Source: Pseudonocardia humida | Lineage (GTDB): Bacteria; Actinomycetota; Actinomycetes; Mycobacteriales; Pseudonocardiaceae | Length of the DNA: 64,000 nucleotides | Assembly: GCF_023898865.1 (NCBI RefSeq) | Contig: NZ_JAGSOV010000055.1 | Coordinates: forward strand, 24,759-88,758 | Direction: 5' to 3' | Shown: positions 42,673 through 51,552 of the stretch, one piece after another | Numbering within the stretch: the first letter of the stretch is position 1 | Layout: every line of letters begins with the position of its first letter | The notes under the pieces: generated by a model | What the model was told of the DNA's origin: nothing | The model's database searches: none | The model's input: only the letters and a program-made list of their open reading frames with translations | Program-made: the position numbers and the translations under genes

Positions 42673-43251
42673 TCAGGCGGGTTCGCTCGGGTTCGGTGTG
42701 GGAAATCCGCCGACGACCACGCGGTAGCGGCGCCGGGCCTGGGGCGAGTCGTAGGTCGCGGCCAGGTCGGCCACCCGAGCGGCCAGGTCGTCGGCGAAGC
42801 GGGCGATGTCGCTCGGCTCGGCGAAGCCGACTTCGGCCGAGACGGTGAAGGTGACCAACCGCTTGCCCGCATCCCGGGCGCGCTCGCGCATCGCGGCGAC
42901 GTCGCCGAACGCCTGGGCGGTGGTCGCGAGCAAGGTCTCGACCGCGAACCGGTCCTGCTCGTCGACCGGGACTTCGCCCACGACCTCGGGCACGATGACG
43001 ACCGTGCGCGCCGTCGCGCGGACAATCCGCTCGATCCGCCCCCGCCGCGGCCGTGTCTCGACCAGTTCGACCAGGCCGGCCTTCTCCAGCTCGCGCAGGT
43101 GGTAGTTCACCCGCTGCCGGCTCTGCCCGATCCGCCCGGCCACGACGGTCGCGGAGGCGGGCTCGCGCAGCTCGGCGAGGATCCGTCGGCGCAGCGGCGA
43201 CAGCGACCCCCGCAAGTCCGCCTCGCGCAGCACGTCCAGAGCTTCGGACAC
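42673..43251 (-). CDS. ArsR-like winged-helix regulator
   Basis: A 192-residue protein with an N-terminal HTH (LSPLRRRILAELREPASATVVAGRIGQSRQRVNYHLRELEKAGLVE in outline, residues ~17-62). No metal-binding cysteines are seen. The C-terminal part is helical with FADDLAARVADLAATY near 152. The start is GTG 43251. It is followed closely by the AHSA1 gene and probably represses the pair. A promoter can be seen directly before the start, suggesting a leaderless transcript. Confidence 0.85.
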   Translation of the reverse strand: MSEALDVLREADLRGSLSPLRRRILAELREPASATVVAGRIGQSRQRVNYHLRELEKAGLVELVETRPRRGRIERIVRATARTVVIVPEVVGEVPVDEQDRFAVETLLATTAQAFGDVAAMRERARDAGKRLVTFTVSAEVGFAEPSDIARFADDLAARVADLAATYDSPQARRRYRVVVGGFPTPNPSEPA

Positions 43252-43256
43252 GCCAG

Positions 43257-43286
43257 TAGCATCGACTAGGAAAATGCGTTTGTCAA
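43257..43286 (-). promoter_or_regulatory. sigma-70-type promoter, leaderless
   Basis: On the minus strand TTGACA (43286-43281) and ATGCTA (43262-43257) are 18 bases apart. The -10 element ends 5 bases before the GTG start of the winged-helix gene, so transcription would begin at or next to the start codon. Leaderless mRNAs are common in actinobacteria. Confidence 0.5.
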
Positions 43287-43400
43287 GTCGTGGCGCCGGC
43301 GGCTCAGACCACGCGGACCGCCCGCGGCCAGGTCGTACCGCTCCGGTGGATCGACGGCCGCAGCGCGATTGCGACGCAGGGCGGGGGGTACCACTGCCTC

Positions 43401-43637
43401 GTGATGGTCACCGTCGATCGGCTCCGGGAACTGTTCAGCTCCGACCTGCCGGACCCCCAGCTCGTCGTCGTGGAAGGTGGTGCGCGGGTGGTCGCGGGCA
43501 CCACCGAGGACGAGGGGCTCTTCGTCGCCAGCCGGCGGGAGCTGCTCGAGCGCTTCGGTGGGGAGCCGCCCACCGGCCGAGAGCTCGACGAGCTCGCCGT
43601 CAGCCTGGACGCCACGGTCGGCACCCTGGGCGGTTGA
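43401..43637 (+). CDS. small hypothetical protein
   Basis: A 78-residue soluble protein starting GTG 43401 (or ATG 43404). The frame is open further upstream to 43290 but there it looks noncoding. It reads VTVDRLRELFSSDLPDPQLV, VVAGTTEDEGLFVASRRELLERFGG, ELDELAVSLDATVGTLGG. No family is recognised. The strong third-position bias supports it as real. Confidence 0.55.
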   Translation: MMVTVDRLRELFSSDLPDPQLVVVEGGARVVAGTTEDEGLFVASRRELLERFGGEPPTGRELDELAVSLDATVGTLGG

Positions 43638-43692
43638 CGCTCGTGTCGGCCCGGGTTCGTGACATCCGATGACCTGCTGATCTGGAGGGGAC

Positions 43693-43857
43693 ATGTCGAC
43701 CAGCCGTCGCGAAGGCGAGGATCAGGAGCCCGCCGCCAGCTCCGCCGCACCGCCGGGCGGGAACGGTGCGCAGGACGTCGTCGAGCAACCGGACGACGCC
43801 GGCGTCGACGGTCGGACGGATGCCGAGCGCGAGGCAGCCGACTTCGGCGGCGAGTGA
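43693..43857 (+). CDS. small acidic disordered protein
   Basis: A 54-residue frame from ATG 43693 with TGGAGGGG 5 bases upstream. It is rich in Asp, Glu, Gly, Ala and Ser (EGEDQEPAASSAAPPGGNG, DDAGVDGRTDAEREAADFGG) and has no predicted secondary structure. The good ribosome site and codon bias suggest a real gene; the function is unknown. Confidence 0.45.
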   Translation: MSTSRREGEDQEPAASSAAPPGGNGAQDVVEQPDDAGVDGRTDAEREAADFGGE

Positions 43858-43903
43858 CGCGTCGACGCGATCACCGCGGTAGGAGCGTGAGGATCCGCCG
43901 ACG

Positions 43904-44401
43904 TCAGGCGCGTGCCTGCTGCCTGCGCCGGCCGTACCGGGTCAGGCCGCGAGGCTTGTAGATCGACAGGACGACGACGGCCAGCAGCACCACGAGGCCG
44001 CCGACGGAGTGGACCATCGAACCCGGCAGCTCGCGGGGGTCGGCGCTCGTCGTCGCGGCTCGCGCGAGGGCGCTGATGGTCCGGGTCTGCACCAGCAGGA
44101 CCGCGGTGGCGACGAGGGTGAGCAGGAGCTTCGCCACGACCCAGTGGTGGCGGAACAGCCCCCACGGGGTGCCCAGGGCGTTCACGACTCCGATGAGCAC
44201 CGCCGCCAGGGCCAGCGGCGCGATGGCGTACCACGCCGTCGTCTCCATCGCGAGGTACGCGCTCCGCACCGCCGGCACGTCGTCGCCGGTGACGGCGGTG
44301 ATGTCGAGGGCGAGGTAGGCGGCCACCGCGCCCATCCAGCCCACCGACGTTGTGACGTGCGCGGTGAGCACCGCCTTGCGCAGGCGGGGCGGCATGGTCA
44401 C
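43904..44401 (-). CDS. four-helix membrane protein of unknown function
   Basis: A 165-residue protein with four hydrophobic segments (around residues 10-30, 55-75, 90-108 and 132-148) and a basic tail (RYGRRRQQARA). The opening KAVLTAHVTTSVGWMGAVAAYLALD, with conserved His and Trp, is like DUF2269-type/heme-copper-associated small membrane proteins found near TetR regulators. The GTG start overlaps the stop of the upstream gene on the same strand. Confidence 0.7.
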   Translation of the reverse strand: MTMPPRLRKAVLTAHVTTSVGWMGAVAAYLALDITAVTGDDVPAVRSAYLAMETTAWYAIAPLALAAVLIGVVNALGTPWGLFRHHWVVAKLLLTLVATAVLLVQTRTISALARAATTSADPRELPGSMVHSVGGLVVLLAVVVLSIYKPRGLTRYGRRRQQARA

Positions 44402-44664
44402 GGGTGGGTACCCGGGAGCGGCGTCGAGCCGGCCACGACGGCGGGTCCTGTCGCCGTCGACGCCGGAGTGGCGCCGCTCGACAGGTGACGATCCGGACCG
44501 TGCTCGCCGCCGCTGACGAGCAGGACAGCGACACCGAGCACGAGCAGGACGCCGAGGACGACGAGGGACACCCGCAGCCAGCGGGGGAGGCGCGGCGGTA
44601 CGTCGCCATGTGAGCCGGCGCCGGTGTCGCCCACCGGTGCGGGGCGAGGGGGCTGGTCGGACAC
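44398..44664 (-). CDS. single-span membrane protein
   Basis: An 88-residue protein, start GTG 44664 with AGGAG 7 bases upstream. It has a proline-rich cytoplasmic N-terminus, one long hydrophobic helix (VSLVVLGVLLVLGVAVLLV) near residues 32-50 and a Ser/Thr/Gly-rich outer tail. It is coupled to the four-helix protein by a GTGA overlap and divergent from a TetR regulator, so the two are a likely regulated membrane pair of unknown function. Confidence 0.65.
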   Translation of the reverse strand: MSDQPPRPAPVGDTGAGSHGDVPPRLPRWLRVSLVVLGVLLVLGVAVLLVSGGEHGPDRHLSSGATPASTATGPAVVAGSTPLPGTHP

Positions 44665-44711
44665 GTGTGCTCCTGTCACGCGGCGGGCTTGCCGGCCACC
44701 GACTTTATCGA

Positions 44712-44722
44712 GACATAGTGTC
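44712..44722. promoter_or_regulatory. TetR-type operator candidate
   Basis: GACA TAG TGTC is an 11-bp dyad between the divergent membrane-protein pair and the TetR gene at 44771. CATAGT inside it could double as a -10 element. Confidence 0.45.
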
Positions 44723-44770
44723 GCTGTCGAGGCAATCTGTTCGTAGTGCGGCGCGTCGTATCCTGCAGCG

Positions 44771-45349
44771 GTGCCGAAGCTGTGGGACCAGACGATCGAG
44801 GGCCATCGGCAGTCGGTGCGGAACGCGATCCTGGACACCACGGCGGCGCTGGTGGCCGAGCACGGCCTGCTGTCGGTGACGATGTCGCGGATCGCCGAGG
44901 GCGCGGGCGTCGGGCGGGCGACGCTCTACAAGTACTTCCCCGACGTCGAGGCGGTCCTGCTCGCCTGGCACGAGCGCCAGATCGCCGGCCACCTCGCGCA
45001 CCTCTCCGCGGTCGGCGACCAGGTCGACGACCCGACCCGGCGGCTCGAGGCCGTGCTGACGGCCTTCGGCGCGGTCGCCCACGAGACCCACCGCCACCAC
45101 GGCTCCGAGCTCGCGGCGGTCCTGCACCGCGATCCGCGGGTCGCCCGCGCCCAGCGGCACCTGCACGACATGGTCCGGGACCTGCTGGTCGACGCCTCGG
45201 CCACCGGCGACATCCGCGATGACGTCGTCCCCGACGAGCTGGCGAGCTACTGCCTGCACGCTCTCGCCGCGGCCGCCACCCTGCCGTCCGGGGCCGCGGT
45301 CCGTCGGCTGGTGGAGGTCACCCTCGACGGGCTGCGTCCCCCGCGCTGA
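44771..45349 (+). CDS. TetR family transcriptional regulator
   Basis: A 192-residue regulator, GTG 44771. The HTH is canonical: AILDTTAALVAEHGLLSVTMSRIAEGAGVGRATLYKYFPD in outline (residues ~19-58). The ligand domain contains HETHRHHGSELAAVLHRDPRV, rich in His, which might bind a metal but could be chance. It probably controls the divergent membrane pair and may also act on the FAD oxidoreductase gene that follows in the same direction. Confidence 0.9.
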   Translation: MPKLWDQTIEGHRQSVRNAILDTTAALVAEHGLLSVTMSRIAEGAGVGRATLYKYFPDVEAVLLAWHERQIAGHLAHLSAVGDQVDDPTRRLEAVLTAFGAVAHETHRHHGSELAAVLHRDPRVARAQRHLHDMVRDLLVDASATGDIRDDVVPDELASYCLHALAAAATLPSGAAVRRLVEVTLDGLRPPR

Positions 45350-45441
45350 CCGGGGCTTCGCTGGACCTGCGCGGGATCCGGACGGAGCATGGCACCGGTC
45401 GGCCGACGCCACGCGCCCCGCACCCCCGGAGGAGACCCGCC

Positions 45442-46608
45442 GTGCCCGCTCCCCGCGTGCTCCCCAACCGGGCCGAGGTCGTCGTCGTGGGCGGTGGCGC
45501 GATCGGCACCAGCATCGCCTTCCACCTCGCCGAGGCCGGTGTCTCCGACGTCGTGCTGCTCGAACGCGACGAGCTGGGCCACGGGTCCACGGGCAAGGCG
45601 GCGGGTGGTGTGCGCGCCCAGTTCTCCGACCGGATCAACATCGAGCTGGGCGCGCGCAGCCTGGAGGCCTTCGCCCGGTTCGGCGAGCGGCCCGGCCAGG
45701 AGATCGACCTGCACCGCGTCGGGTACCTGTTCCTGCTGTCGTCGCCGCAGGACGTCGCCTCCTTCGCCGCCGACGTCGCGCTGCAGAACGAGCTCGGCGT
45801 CGACAGTCGCATGATCGACGTCGCCGAGGCCGCCGCGCTGTCCCCGTTGATCGCGACGGACGGGCTGCTGGCCGCGGCGTTCTCGCCCGGCGACGGCCAC
45901 TGCACCCCGGAGTCGGTCGTGCTCGGCTACGCCGGTGCCGCCCGGCGGCACGGCGCCACGCTGCTCACCGGGGTGGGGGTGACCGGCATCGACGTCGTCG
46001 CGGGCGAGGTGCGGACCGTGCGCACCGACCAGGGCCCGATCACCGCGGGGACGGTGGTCATCGCGGCCGGGGCGTGGTCGCGGGCGATCGGCGAGATGGT
46101 CGGCACCGCGCTGCCCGTCACGCCCCTGCGCAGGCAGATCCTGGTCACCGAGGCGATCCCGGACCTGCCGCCGGTGGTGCCCTTCACGATCGACTTCGCC
46201 ACCACATACTACTTCCACCGGGAGGGCCGCGGCCTGCTGCTGGGCATGTCGGACCCGGACCAGGAGCCCGGCTTCGACCTCGCCTACTCCCAGCGGTGGC
46301 TGCCGCGCCTGGGCGCGGCGATCGGTGCCCGCACACCGGGCCTGCTCGACGTCGGGCTGGGCCGCGGCTGGGCGGGCCTCTACGAGGTCACCCCCGACCA
46401 CAACGCCCTGATCGGCCGGTCCTCGACCACCCCGAACGTCCTGTACGCCACCGGGTTCTCCGGGCACGGCTTCCTGCAGGCACCCGCGGTCGGCGAGGTC
46501 GTGCGCGACCTGCACCTCGACCGGACCCCGTTCGTCGACACCAGCCCGCTGTCCGCGGACCGCTTCCACGGTGCGACGGGTGGGCGGCCCGAGTCGCACA
46601 TCGTGTGA
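45442..46608 (+). CDS. FAD-dependent oxidoreductase (DAO/sarcosine oxidase beta-like)
   Basis: A 388-residue flavoprotein, GTG 45442. The dinucleotide-binding motif VVVGGGAIGTSIAFHLAEAG is at residues ~14-33, ELGHGSTGKAAGGVRAQFSD near 48 is the substrate/FAD loop of the D-amino-acid oxidase family, VVIAAGAWS near 204 is a second FAD contact, and GWAGLYEVTPDHNALIGRSS...GFSGHGFLQAPAVGE near 314-352 is the C-terminal FAD-binding signature. It oxidises an amine or amino/hydroxy acid of unknown identity in the cytoplasm. It may work with the small SnoaL-like protein that follows. Confidence 0.88.
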   Translation: MPAPRVLPNRAEVVVVGGGAIGTSIAFHLAEAGVSDVVLLERDELGHGSTGKAAGGVRAQFSDRINIELGARSLEAFARFGERPGQEIDLHRVGYLFLLSSPQDVASFAADVALQNELGVDSRMIDVAEAAALSPLIATDGLLAAAFSPGDGHCTPESVVLGYAGAARRHGATLLTGVGVTGIDVVAGEVRTVRTDQGPITAGTVVIAAGAWSRAIGEMVGTALPVTPLRRQILVTEAIPDLPPVVPFTIDFATTYYFHREGRGLLLGMSDPDQEPGFDLAYSQRWLPRLGAAIGARTPGLLDVGLGRGWAGLYEVTPDHNALIGRSSTTPNVLYATGFSGHGFLQAPAVGEVVRDLHLDRTPFVDTSPLSADRFHGATGGRPESHIV

Positions 46609-46686
46609 CGCGCGGGAGGCCGCGGCCACCGCGTCGGAGCCCGGTCGGACGTGACGAACCCGGCCGCTGCGGCGAGGGGACAGGAC

Positions 46687-47040
46687 ATGAGCACCATCCG
46701 CGACACCGCCGAGGCGTTCTCCGCGCACCGCTTCGAGGACGTGTTCGGGCACCTCGCCGACGACGCCCGCTGGGTGCTGGTCGGCCAGACGACCGTCGAG
46801 GGCCGCGACGCCATCGTCGCGCTCTGCCGGGACGCCGCCGAAGGGTTCGCCGCGTCCACGACCACGTTCGACCGGTTCCGGGTGGTGGCCGGGGTGGACG
46901 CCGTCGCGGTCGACGTGGTGGCCCGCTACAGCGACCCGACCGGCCGCACCTCGGTCGTGTCGTCGTGCGACATCTACGAGTTCGACGGGGAGGCGCTGCG
47001 CACCATCACCTCGTACGCGGTCGAGCTTGGCGGGGCGTGA
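46687..47040 (+). CDS. SnoaL-like (NTF2-fold) protein
   Basis: A 117-residue protein of the nuclear-transport-factor-2 fold: FSAHRFEDVFGHLADDARWVLVG, ALCRDAAEGFAAS, FRVVAGVDAVAVDVVARYS and CDIYEFDGEALRTITSYAVEL. ATG 46687 is preferred to GTG 46651 because GAGGGGACAG precedes it. Members include limonene-epoxide hydrolase-like, ketosteroid-isomerase-like and accessory proteins; the active residues needed to choose are not clear. Confidence 0.75.
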   Translation: MSTIRDTAEAFSAHRFEDVFGHLADDARWVLVGQTTVEGRDAIVALCRDAAEGFAASTTTFDRFRVVAGVDAVAVDVVARYSDPTGRTSVVSSCDIYEFDGEALRTITSYAVELGGA

Positions 47041-47068
47041 GCGAGCTCGCGAGCTCGGCGGCGCCGGC

Positions 47069-48628
47069 TCAGGGCAGCTCGCCCGACCAGCCGCTGCGCA
47101 GGGCCTTCTTGTCGATCTTCCCGAACGCCGTGACGGGGAGCTCGGCGACCGTGCGGTACGCCTTCGGGCGCTTGTAGGCGGCGAGTTCGGCACGGCAGGC
47201 GGCGATCGTGGCGGGTTCGTCGAAGCCGTCGGCGGTGGGGACGACGAGGGCGACGACGGCCTCGCCCCAGTCCGGGTGCGGGATCCCGACGACGGCGACC
47301 TGGGCGACGCCGGGGCAGGCCTGCACGACATTCTCCACCTCGGTCGAGTAGACGTTCATGCCGCCGGAGATGATCATGTCGTGCTTGCGGTCGAGCAGGT
47401 GCAGGTAGCCCTCGGCGTCGAGGCGGCCCAGGTCGCCGGTGTGCAGCCAGCCGCCGCGCAGGGTCTCGGCCGACTTGTCCGGCATGCCGAGGTAGCCCGA
47501 CATGACGTAGGGCGCGCGGGCGCAGACCTCCCCGGCCTGCCCGGTGGCGACCGGTTCGCCGTCGTCGTCGAGCACGGCGATCCCGGCCAGCGCGGTGGCC
47601 CGCCCGCAGCTGGTCAACCGCTCGGGGTGGGCGAGGTCGTGGTCCTCGCGGGTGAGCCGGGTGAGGAAGTTCGGGGCCTCGGTCTGCCCGTAGAGCTGCA
47701 TGAACACCGGTCCGAACCGGCGCAGCCCCTGCTCGAGGCGTTCCAGGGTGATCGGTGCCGCGCCGTAGAGGATGGTGCGCAGCGACGACAGGTCGACCTC
47801 GCGGCCCTCGGCCCGGTCGAGCACCCGGTAGATCATGGTCGGCACCATGAACAGGAACGTGGCCCGGTCCCGCTCGATGCGGTCGAGCACCAGGTCGGGG
47901 TCGAAGCGGCGCTCGACGAAGTGCAGCGCGCCCTTGAGCAGCCCGGCCTGGGTGAGGTAGCCCGCCGAGTGCGGCAACGGCGAGGTCAGCAGCAGCCGCT
48001 CGTCGTCGAGCAGCCCCATCTCGATCACGTGGGCGAGGATGTTCACGGCCAGCCCGCGCTGGGTGTGCACCACGCCCTTCTGCCGGCCGGTGGTGCCGCC
48101 GGTGTAGGCGATCAGCCCGACGTCCGAGCCGCTCACCGCGACATCCGGGGGCCCGGTGTCGGGGGCGCCGGCGAGCACCTCGTCCCAGGACCCGGTGCCG
48201 GGGACCGGGTCGCCGGTCACGATCACCGTGCTCAGCGCGGGCGATCCGGCGGCCAGCGCGGCGTCCACCAGGCCCTCGTCGGCCAGCGCGACCACCGCGC
48301 CCGAGTCGCGCAGCGCGTAGCCGATCTCCGACGTCGAGAGCATGTCGTTGACGGGCACCTTCGCCGCGCCCACCCGCAGCACGGCCTGGTCGGCCACCAG
48401 GTACTCGGCCCGGTTGGACATCATGATCGCCACCGGGGTGCCGGGGCCGACCCCGGCGGCGACCAGCACGTGGGCCAGCCGGTTCGCGTCGCGGACCAGC
48501 TCGGCGTAGCTCCAGGTGCGGCCCCCGGCGACGACGGCCGGCCGGTCGCCGAACCGGTCCAGCGCGCCGACGAACAGCTGCCGCAGGGTCAGGTCGGCGG
48601 GGACGGTCGTCGTCGCGGGGACCGTCAT
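47069..48628 (-). CDS. acyl-CoA synthetase (AMP-forming)
   Basis: A 519-residue ANL-superfamily ligase. The phosphate-binding loop YTGGTTGRQKGVVHT is near residues 165-180, YGQTEAPNFLTRL near 313 (substrate/AMP), GWLHTGDLGRLDAEGYLHLLDRKHDMIISGG near 405-435 (A8 hinge) and the catalytic Lys in GKIDKKAL near 506. It activates a carboxylic acid to its CoA thioester via an adenylate. It is the last gene of the leftward operon fed by the peptide-type ABC importer, and its start lies just after the FAA hydrolase stop. Confidence 0.9.
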   Translation of the reverse strand: MTVPATTTVPADLTLRQLFVGALDRFGDRPAVVAGGRTWSYAELVRDANRLAHVLVAAGVGPGTPVAIMMSNRAEYLVADQAVLRVGAAKVPVNDMLSTSEIGYALRDSGAVVALADEGLVDAALAAGSPALSTVIVTGDPVPGTGSWDEVLAGAPDTGPPDVAVSGSDVGLIAYTGGTTGRQKGVVHTQRGLAVNILAHVIEMGLLDDERLLLTSPLPHSAGYLTQAGLLKGALHFVERRFDPDLVLDRIERDRATFLFMVPTMIYRVLDRAEGREVDLSSLRTILYGAAPITLERLEQGLRRFGPVFMQLYGQTEAPNFLTRLTREDHDLAHPERLTSCGRATALAGIAVLDDDGEPVATGQAGEVCARAPYVMSGYLGMPDKSAETLRGGWLHTGDLGRLDAEGYLHLLDRKHDMIISGGMNVYSTEVENVVQACPGVAQVAVVGIPHPDWGEAVVALVVPTADGFDEPATIAACRAELAAYKRPKAYRTVAELPVTAFGKIDKKALRSGWSGELP

Positions 48629-48629
48629 C

Positions 48630-49559
48630 TCAGTACCCCGAGCTCAGCGGCTCGGCCTTGACCCCGGCCACGACCCGGTGCCGGATCTCACCGAGCTGCT
48701 CGATCACCAGCCGCACCTCGTCGCCGGGCTGCAACCAGCCGCGGAACTCGTCGGGCCGCATGGCGAAGTGCTCGAACAGGCACCCGGACGGCACGGTGCC
48801 CGAGCCGATCACGTCGCCGGGACGCAGGTGGGTGCCCCGCGAGGTGTAGGTGATCATGTCCGGGAAGCCCCAGTCGATCGAGTCCCAGCGGCCCTCGCTG
48901 ACCAGCTCGCCGTTGACGTAGCCGGTCATACCCAGGTCGAAGGCGTTGCGGCTGCGGTAGGGATCGATCTCGTCCGGGGTGACCAGCATCGGGCCCAGGG
49001 TGTTGGCGCCGTCCTTGCCCTTGGCCGGGCCCAGCCGCAGCGCCATCTCGTTCATCTGCAGGTCGCGCGCGCTCCAGTCGCACAGCAGCATGTAGCCGGC
49101 GATGTGCTCCTCGGCCCGGTCCAGCGCGATGGTCGAGCCGGGCTTGCCGATCACCGCGCAGACCTCGAGCTCGTAGTCGAACCGCTCGCAGCCCGGCGAG
49201 ATCGGCACGTCGTCGTGCGGGCCGACGACGGCGGCGACGTTGGAGAAGTAGAACGCCGGGAACTGCTCGTTGCGCTCGTCGACCGGGATGTCGGCGGCGC
49301 CCTGGCAGTTGCGCAGGTGCTGGAGGAAGCCGGTGCAGTCGCGGATCGAGCGCGGCTGCAGGGGGGCGCGCAGGGTGAGCCCGTCCAGCGCCACGGTCTC
49401 GCTGGGCGACGCCGTGGCCCGCTCCCCGGCCTCCTGGAGCCCGTCGGCGTCGAGCAGGTCGAGCAGCGTGGTGCCCGGCTCCAGGCCGTGCACGTCCTCG
49501 CCGTCGACCAGGCCGACCCGGTCGTCGCCCGCGGGGGAGGCGTAGGTGACGAAGCGCAT
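48630..49559 (-). CDS. fumarylacetoacetate hydrolase family protein
   Basis: A 309-residue FAH-type enzyme, ATG 49559 (MRFVTYASPAGDDRVGLVDG). The metal/substrate core includes FYFSNVAAVVGPHDDV near 102, FDYELEVCAVIGKP near 128 (acidic metal ligands), CDWSARDLQMNEM near 160, and SGTVPSGCLFEHFAMRP near 253. The family cleaves C-C bonds of 1,3-diketo acids or hydrates/decarboxylates ring-cleavage products. It overlaps the MBL gene stop (TGATG). A catabolic step after the MBL hydrolase or before CoA ligation is likely. Confidence 0.88.
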   Translation of the reverse strand: MRFVTYASPAGDDRVGLVDGEDVHGLEPGTTLLDLLDADGLQEAGERATASPSETVALDGLTLRAPLQPRSIRDCTGFLQHLRNCQGAADIPVDERNEQFPAFYFSNVAAVVGPHDDVPISPGCERFDYELEVCAVIGKPGSTIALDRAEEHIAGYMLLCDWSARDLQMNEMALRLGPAKGKDGANTLGPMLVTPDEIDPYRSRNAFDLGMTGYVNGELVSEGRWDSIDWGFPDMITYTSRGTHLRPGDVIGSGTVPSGCLFEHFAMRPDEFRGWLQPGDEVRLVIEQLGEIRHRVVAGVKAEPLSSGY

Positions 49560-50527
49560 CAGTTCGCTCCTTCTGTCGTGGGGGCTTTGAAGCCCTCCAG
49601 CGCGGCGATCCGCTCCAGCACCGTGAACCGGTCCGGGCGCGGCAGGCTCGGGTCGAGCTGCTGGTAGACGTTGATGACGTTCTGGGCCAGGCGGCCGTGC
49701 TCGGGCATCTCGGCCCACCTACCCAGGTCGATCGAGGCGATCGCGTCGTCCACGACGAGGCCCTGCTCGAACCGCTTGCGCGACTCCTTCTCCACGAACA
49801 CCAGGTACTCGCGCATGTCGCGGACCTCGGACTTGCCCGAGACCGGGCCGTGGCCCGGCACGATCCGGTCGACGTCCATGTCCAGGATCAGGTCCAGCGC
49901 GGCGATCCAGCGGTCGATCGGGCCGGCCCAGGCGATCGGGGTGCCGCCGACGAACAGGATGTCGCCGGCGTAGAGCAGCTTCGCGTCCGGGACCAGGACC
50001 AGCACGTCGCCGGGGGTGTGCGCCGGGCCCACCTGGATCAGCTGCACCTCCCGGCCGCCCACGTCGAGGCTCAGCTCGCCGGAGAACGTGCGGTCGGGCC
50101 CGGTGGCGGTGATGCCCTCGAACTCGAACGGTCCGAAGATCGACCGGGCGAAGTCGCCCAGCACGTCGGAGCGCCGCTTGAGCGAGGCGATCGACTCCAC
50201 GGCGCCCTGGGTCATCAGCTCGGCCGCCGCGGCCGAGGCGATGATCTCCACGCCGCGCTCGGCGACCAGCTCGTTGCCGAACACGTGGTCGCCGTCGGAG
50301 TGGGTGTTGACCAGGGTCGCCAGCGGGTGCTTGTCGGTGACCGGCGCGATCCCGGCCAGCATCTCCCGGGTCAGCGCCAGGTCGAACAGGGTGTCGACCA
50401 TGAGCGAGGTGCCCGAGCCGGTGATCAGCCCGGAGTTGCTCCAGCCCCAGCTGCCGTCGGGCAGCATCCAGGAGTGGCAGCCGTCGCCGAGGTCGTGCAG
50501 GCCCTTGCGGTAGTCCAGTGTGCTCAC
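49559..50527 (-). CDS. MBL-fold metallo-hydrolase
   Basis: A 322-residue metallo-beta-lactamase-fold hydrolase. The metal motif is THSDGDHVFGNEL near residues 75-87, i.e. HxDxDH rather than the usual HxHxDH, a variant seen in some esterase/quinohemoprotein-linked members. AHTPGDVLVLVPDAKLLYAGDILFVGG near 169-195 supplies the next His and bridging Asp, and PGHGPVS near 219 the final His. No signal peptide, so it is cytoplasmic. The GTG start overlaps the ATPase stop upstream. It is probably an ester or lactone hydrolase in the same pathway. Confidence 0.85.
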   Translation of the reverse strand: MSTLDYRKGLHDLGDGCHSWMLPDGSWGWSNSGLITGSGTSLMVDTLFDLALTREMLAGIAPVTDKHPLATLVNTHSDGDHVFGNELVAERGVEIIASAAAAELMTQGAVESIASLKRRSDVLGDFARSIFGPFEFEGITATGPDRTFSGELSLDVGGREVQLIQVGPAHTPGDVLVLVPDAKLLYAGDILFVGGTPIAWAGPIDRWIAALDLILDMDVDRIVPGHGPVSGKSEVRDMREYLVFVEKESRKRFEQGLVVDDAIASIDLGRWAEMPEHGRLAQNVINVYQQLDPSLPRPDRFTVLERIAALEGFKAPTTEGAN

Positions 50528-51552
50528 GAGGTCCCCTTCAGTACGGGTTCGGGCACCGGCTCGCTGCGCGGGCCGGGAACGGATTCGGTGTGGTGGCAGG
50601 CCGCGGTGTGCCCGGGCGCGATCGCGACCTCGGGCGGCTCGGTGGTGCGGCAGACGTCGGTGGCCAGCGGGCAGCGGGTGTGGAACGCGCAGCCGCTGGG
50701 CACGGCCAGCGCGCTGGGCACCTCGCCGCGCACCGGGGGCCGGTCGCGCGCGCGTTGCACCACCGGGTCCGGGACGGGCGCCGCGGCGATCAGCGCGCGC
50801 GTGTAGGGGTGCGCGGGCCGGGCGTAGACCTGCTCGGTCGGGCCGCTCTCCACGATCCGGCCCAGGTACATCACGGCCAGGTCGTGGCTGACCACCCGGA
50901 CCAGCGCCAGGTCGTGGGAGATGAACAGGTACCCGACGCCGAGGCGGTCCTGCAGGTCCTGCAGCAGGTTGATGATCCCGGCCCGGGTCGAGACGTCCAG
51001 CGCGGCGACGGCCTCGTCCAGCACCACCAGGTCGGGCTCGCAGGCCAGCGCCCTGGCCAGGGCGATCCGCTGGCGCTGCCCGCCGGAGAGCTCGTGCGGG
51101 TAGCGGCGGGCGAACGCCGGGGCCAGCCCGACCAGCTCCAGGAGTTCCTCGGCGCGGGCGCCCAGCACCGGGCGGGAGCGCTCACCGACCAGCCGCAGCG
51201 GCTCGGTGACGATGTCGCGCACCACCCAGGTCGGGTCCAGCGACGAGTACGGGTCCTGGAACACCATCGGCATCCGGCGGCGCAGGGCGTGCAGGTCGGC
51301 GCCCCTGGCCGCGAGCACGTCGACCTCGCCCAGGCGCACGGTGCCGGCGTCCGGGCGGACCAGCCCGAGCAGCAGCCGGGCCGCGGTGGACTTCCCGGAG
51401 CCGGACTCGCCGACCACCCCGAGGGTGCGACCGTGCTCGACGGCGAACGAGACGTCGCGCACGGCGTGCACCCACGCCCGCGCGCGGCCGAAGCCGGTGC
51501 GCCGGGCCGGGAACGCCTTGGCCAGGTTGCTGACCTCCAGCAGTGCGGTCAC
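50524..51552 (-). CDS. peptide/nickel-type ABC transporter ATPase (OppF/DppF-like)
   Basis: A 342-residue ATPase. Walker A GESGSGKST is near residue 46, VFQDPYSSLDPTW near 100, signature LSGGQRQR near 157, Walker B LVVLDEAVAALDVSTRAG near 175 (DEAV rather than the common DEPT/DEPV), and FISHDLALVRVVSHD near 208. The C-terminal oligopeptide/dipeptide domain has HPYTRALIAAAPVPDP and the Cys cluster CAFHTRCPL...C typical of OppD/F proteins. GTG 51552. Confidence 0.92.
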   Translation of the reverse strand: MTALLEVSNLAKAFPARRTGFGRARAWVHAVRDVSFAVEHGRTLGVVGESGSGKSTAARLLLGLVRPDAGTVRLGEVDVLAARGADLHALRRRMPMVFQDPYSSLDPTWVVRDIVTEPLRLVGERSRPVLGARAEELLELVGLAPAFARRYPHELSGGQRQRIALARALACEPDLVVLDEAVAALDVSTRAGIINLLQDLQDRLGVGYLFISHDLALVRVVSHDLAVMYLGRIVESGPTEQVYARPAHPYTRALIAAAPVPDPVVQRARDRPPVRGEVPSALAVPSGCAFHTRCPLATDVCRTTEPPEVAIAPGHTAACHHTESVPGPRSEPVPEPVLKGTS

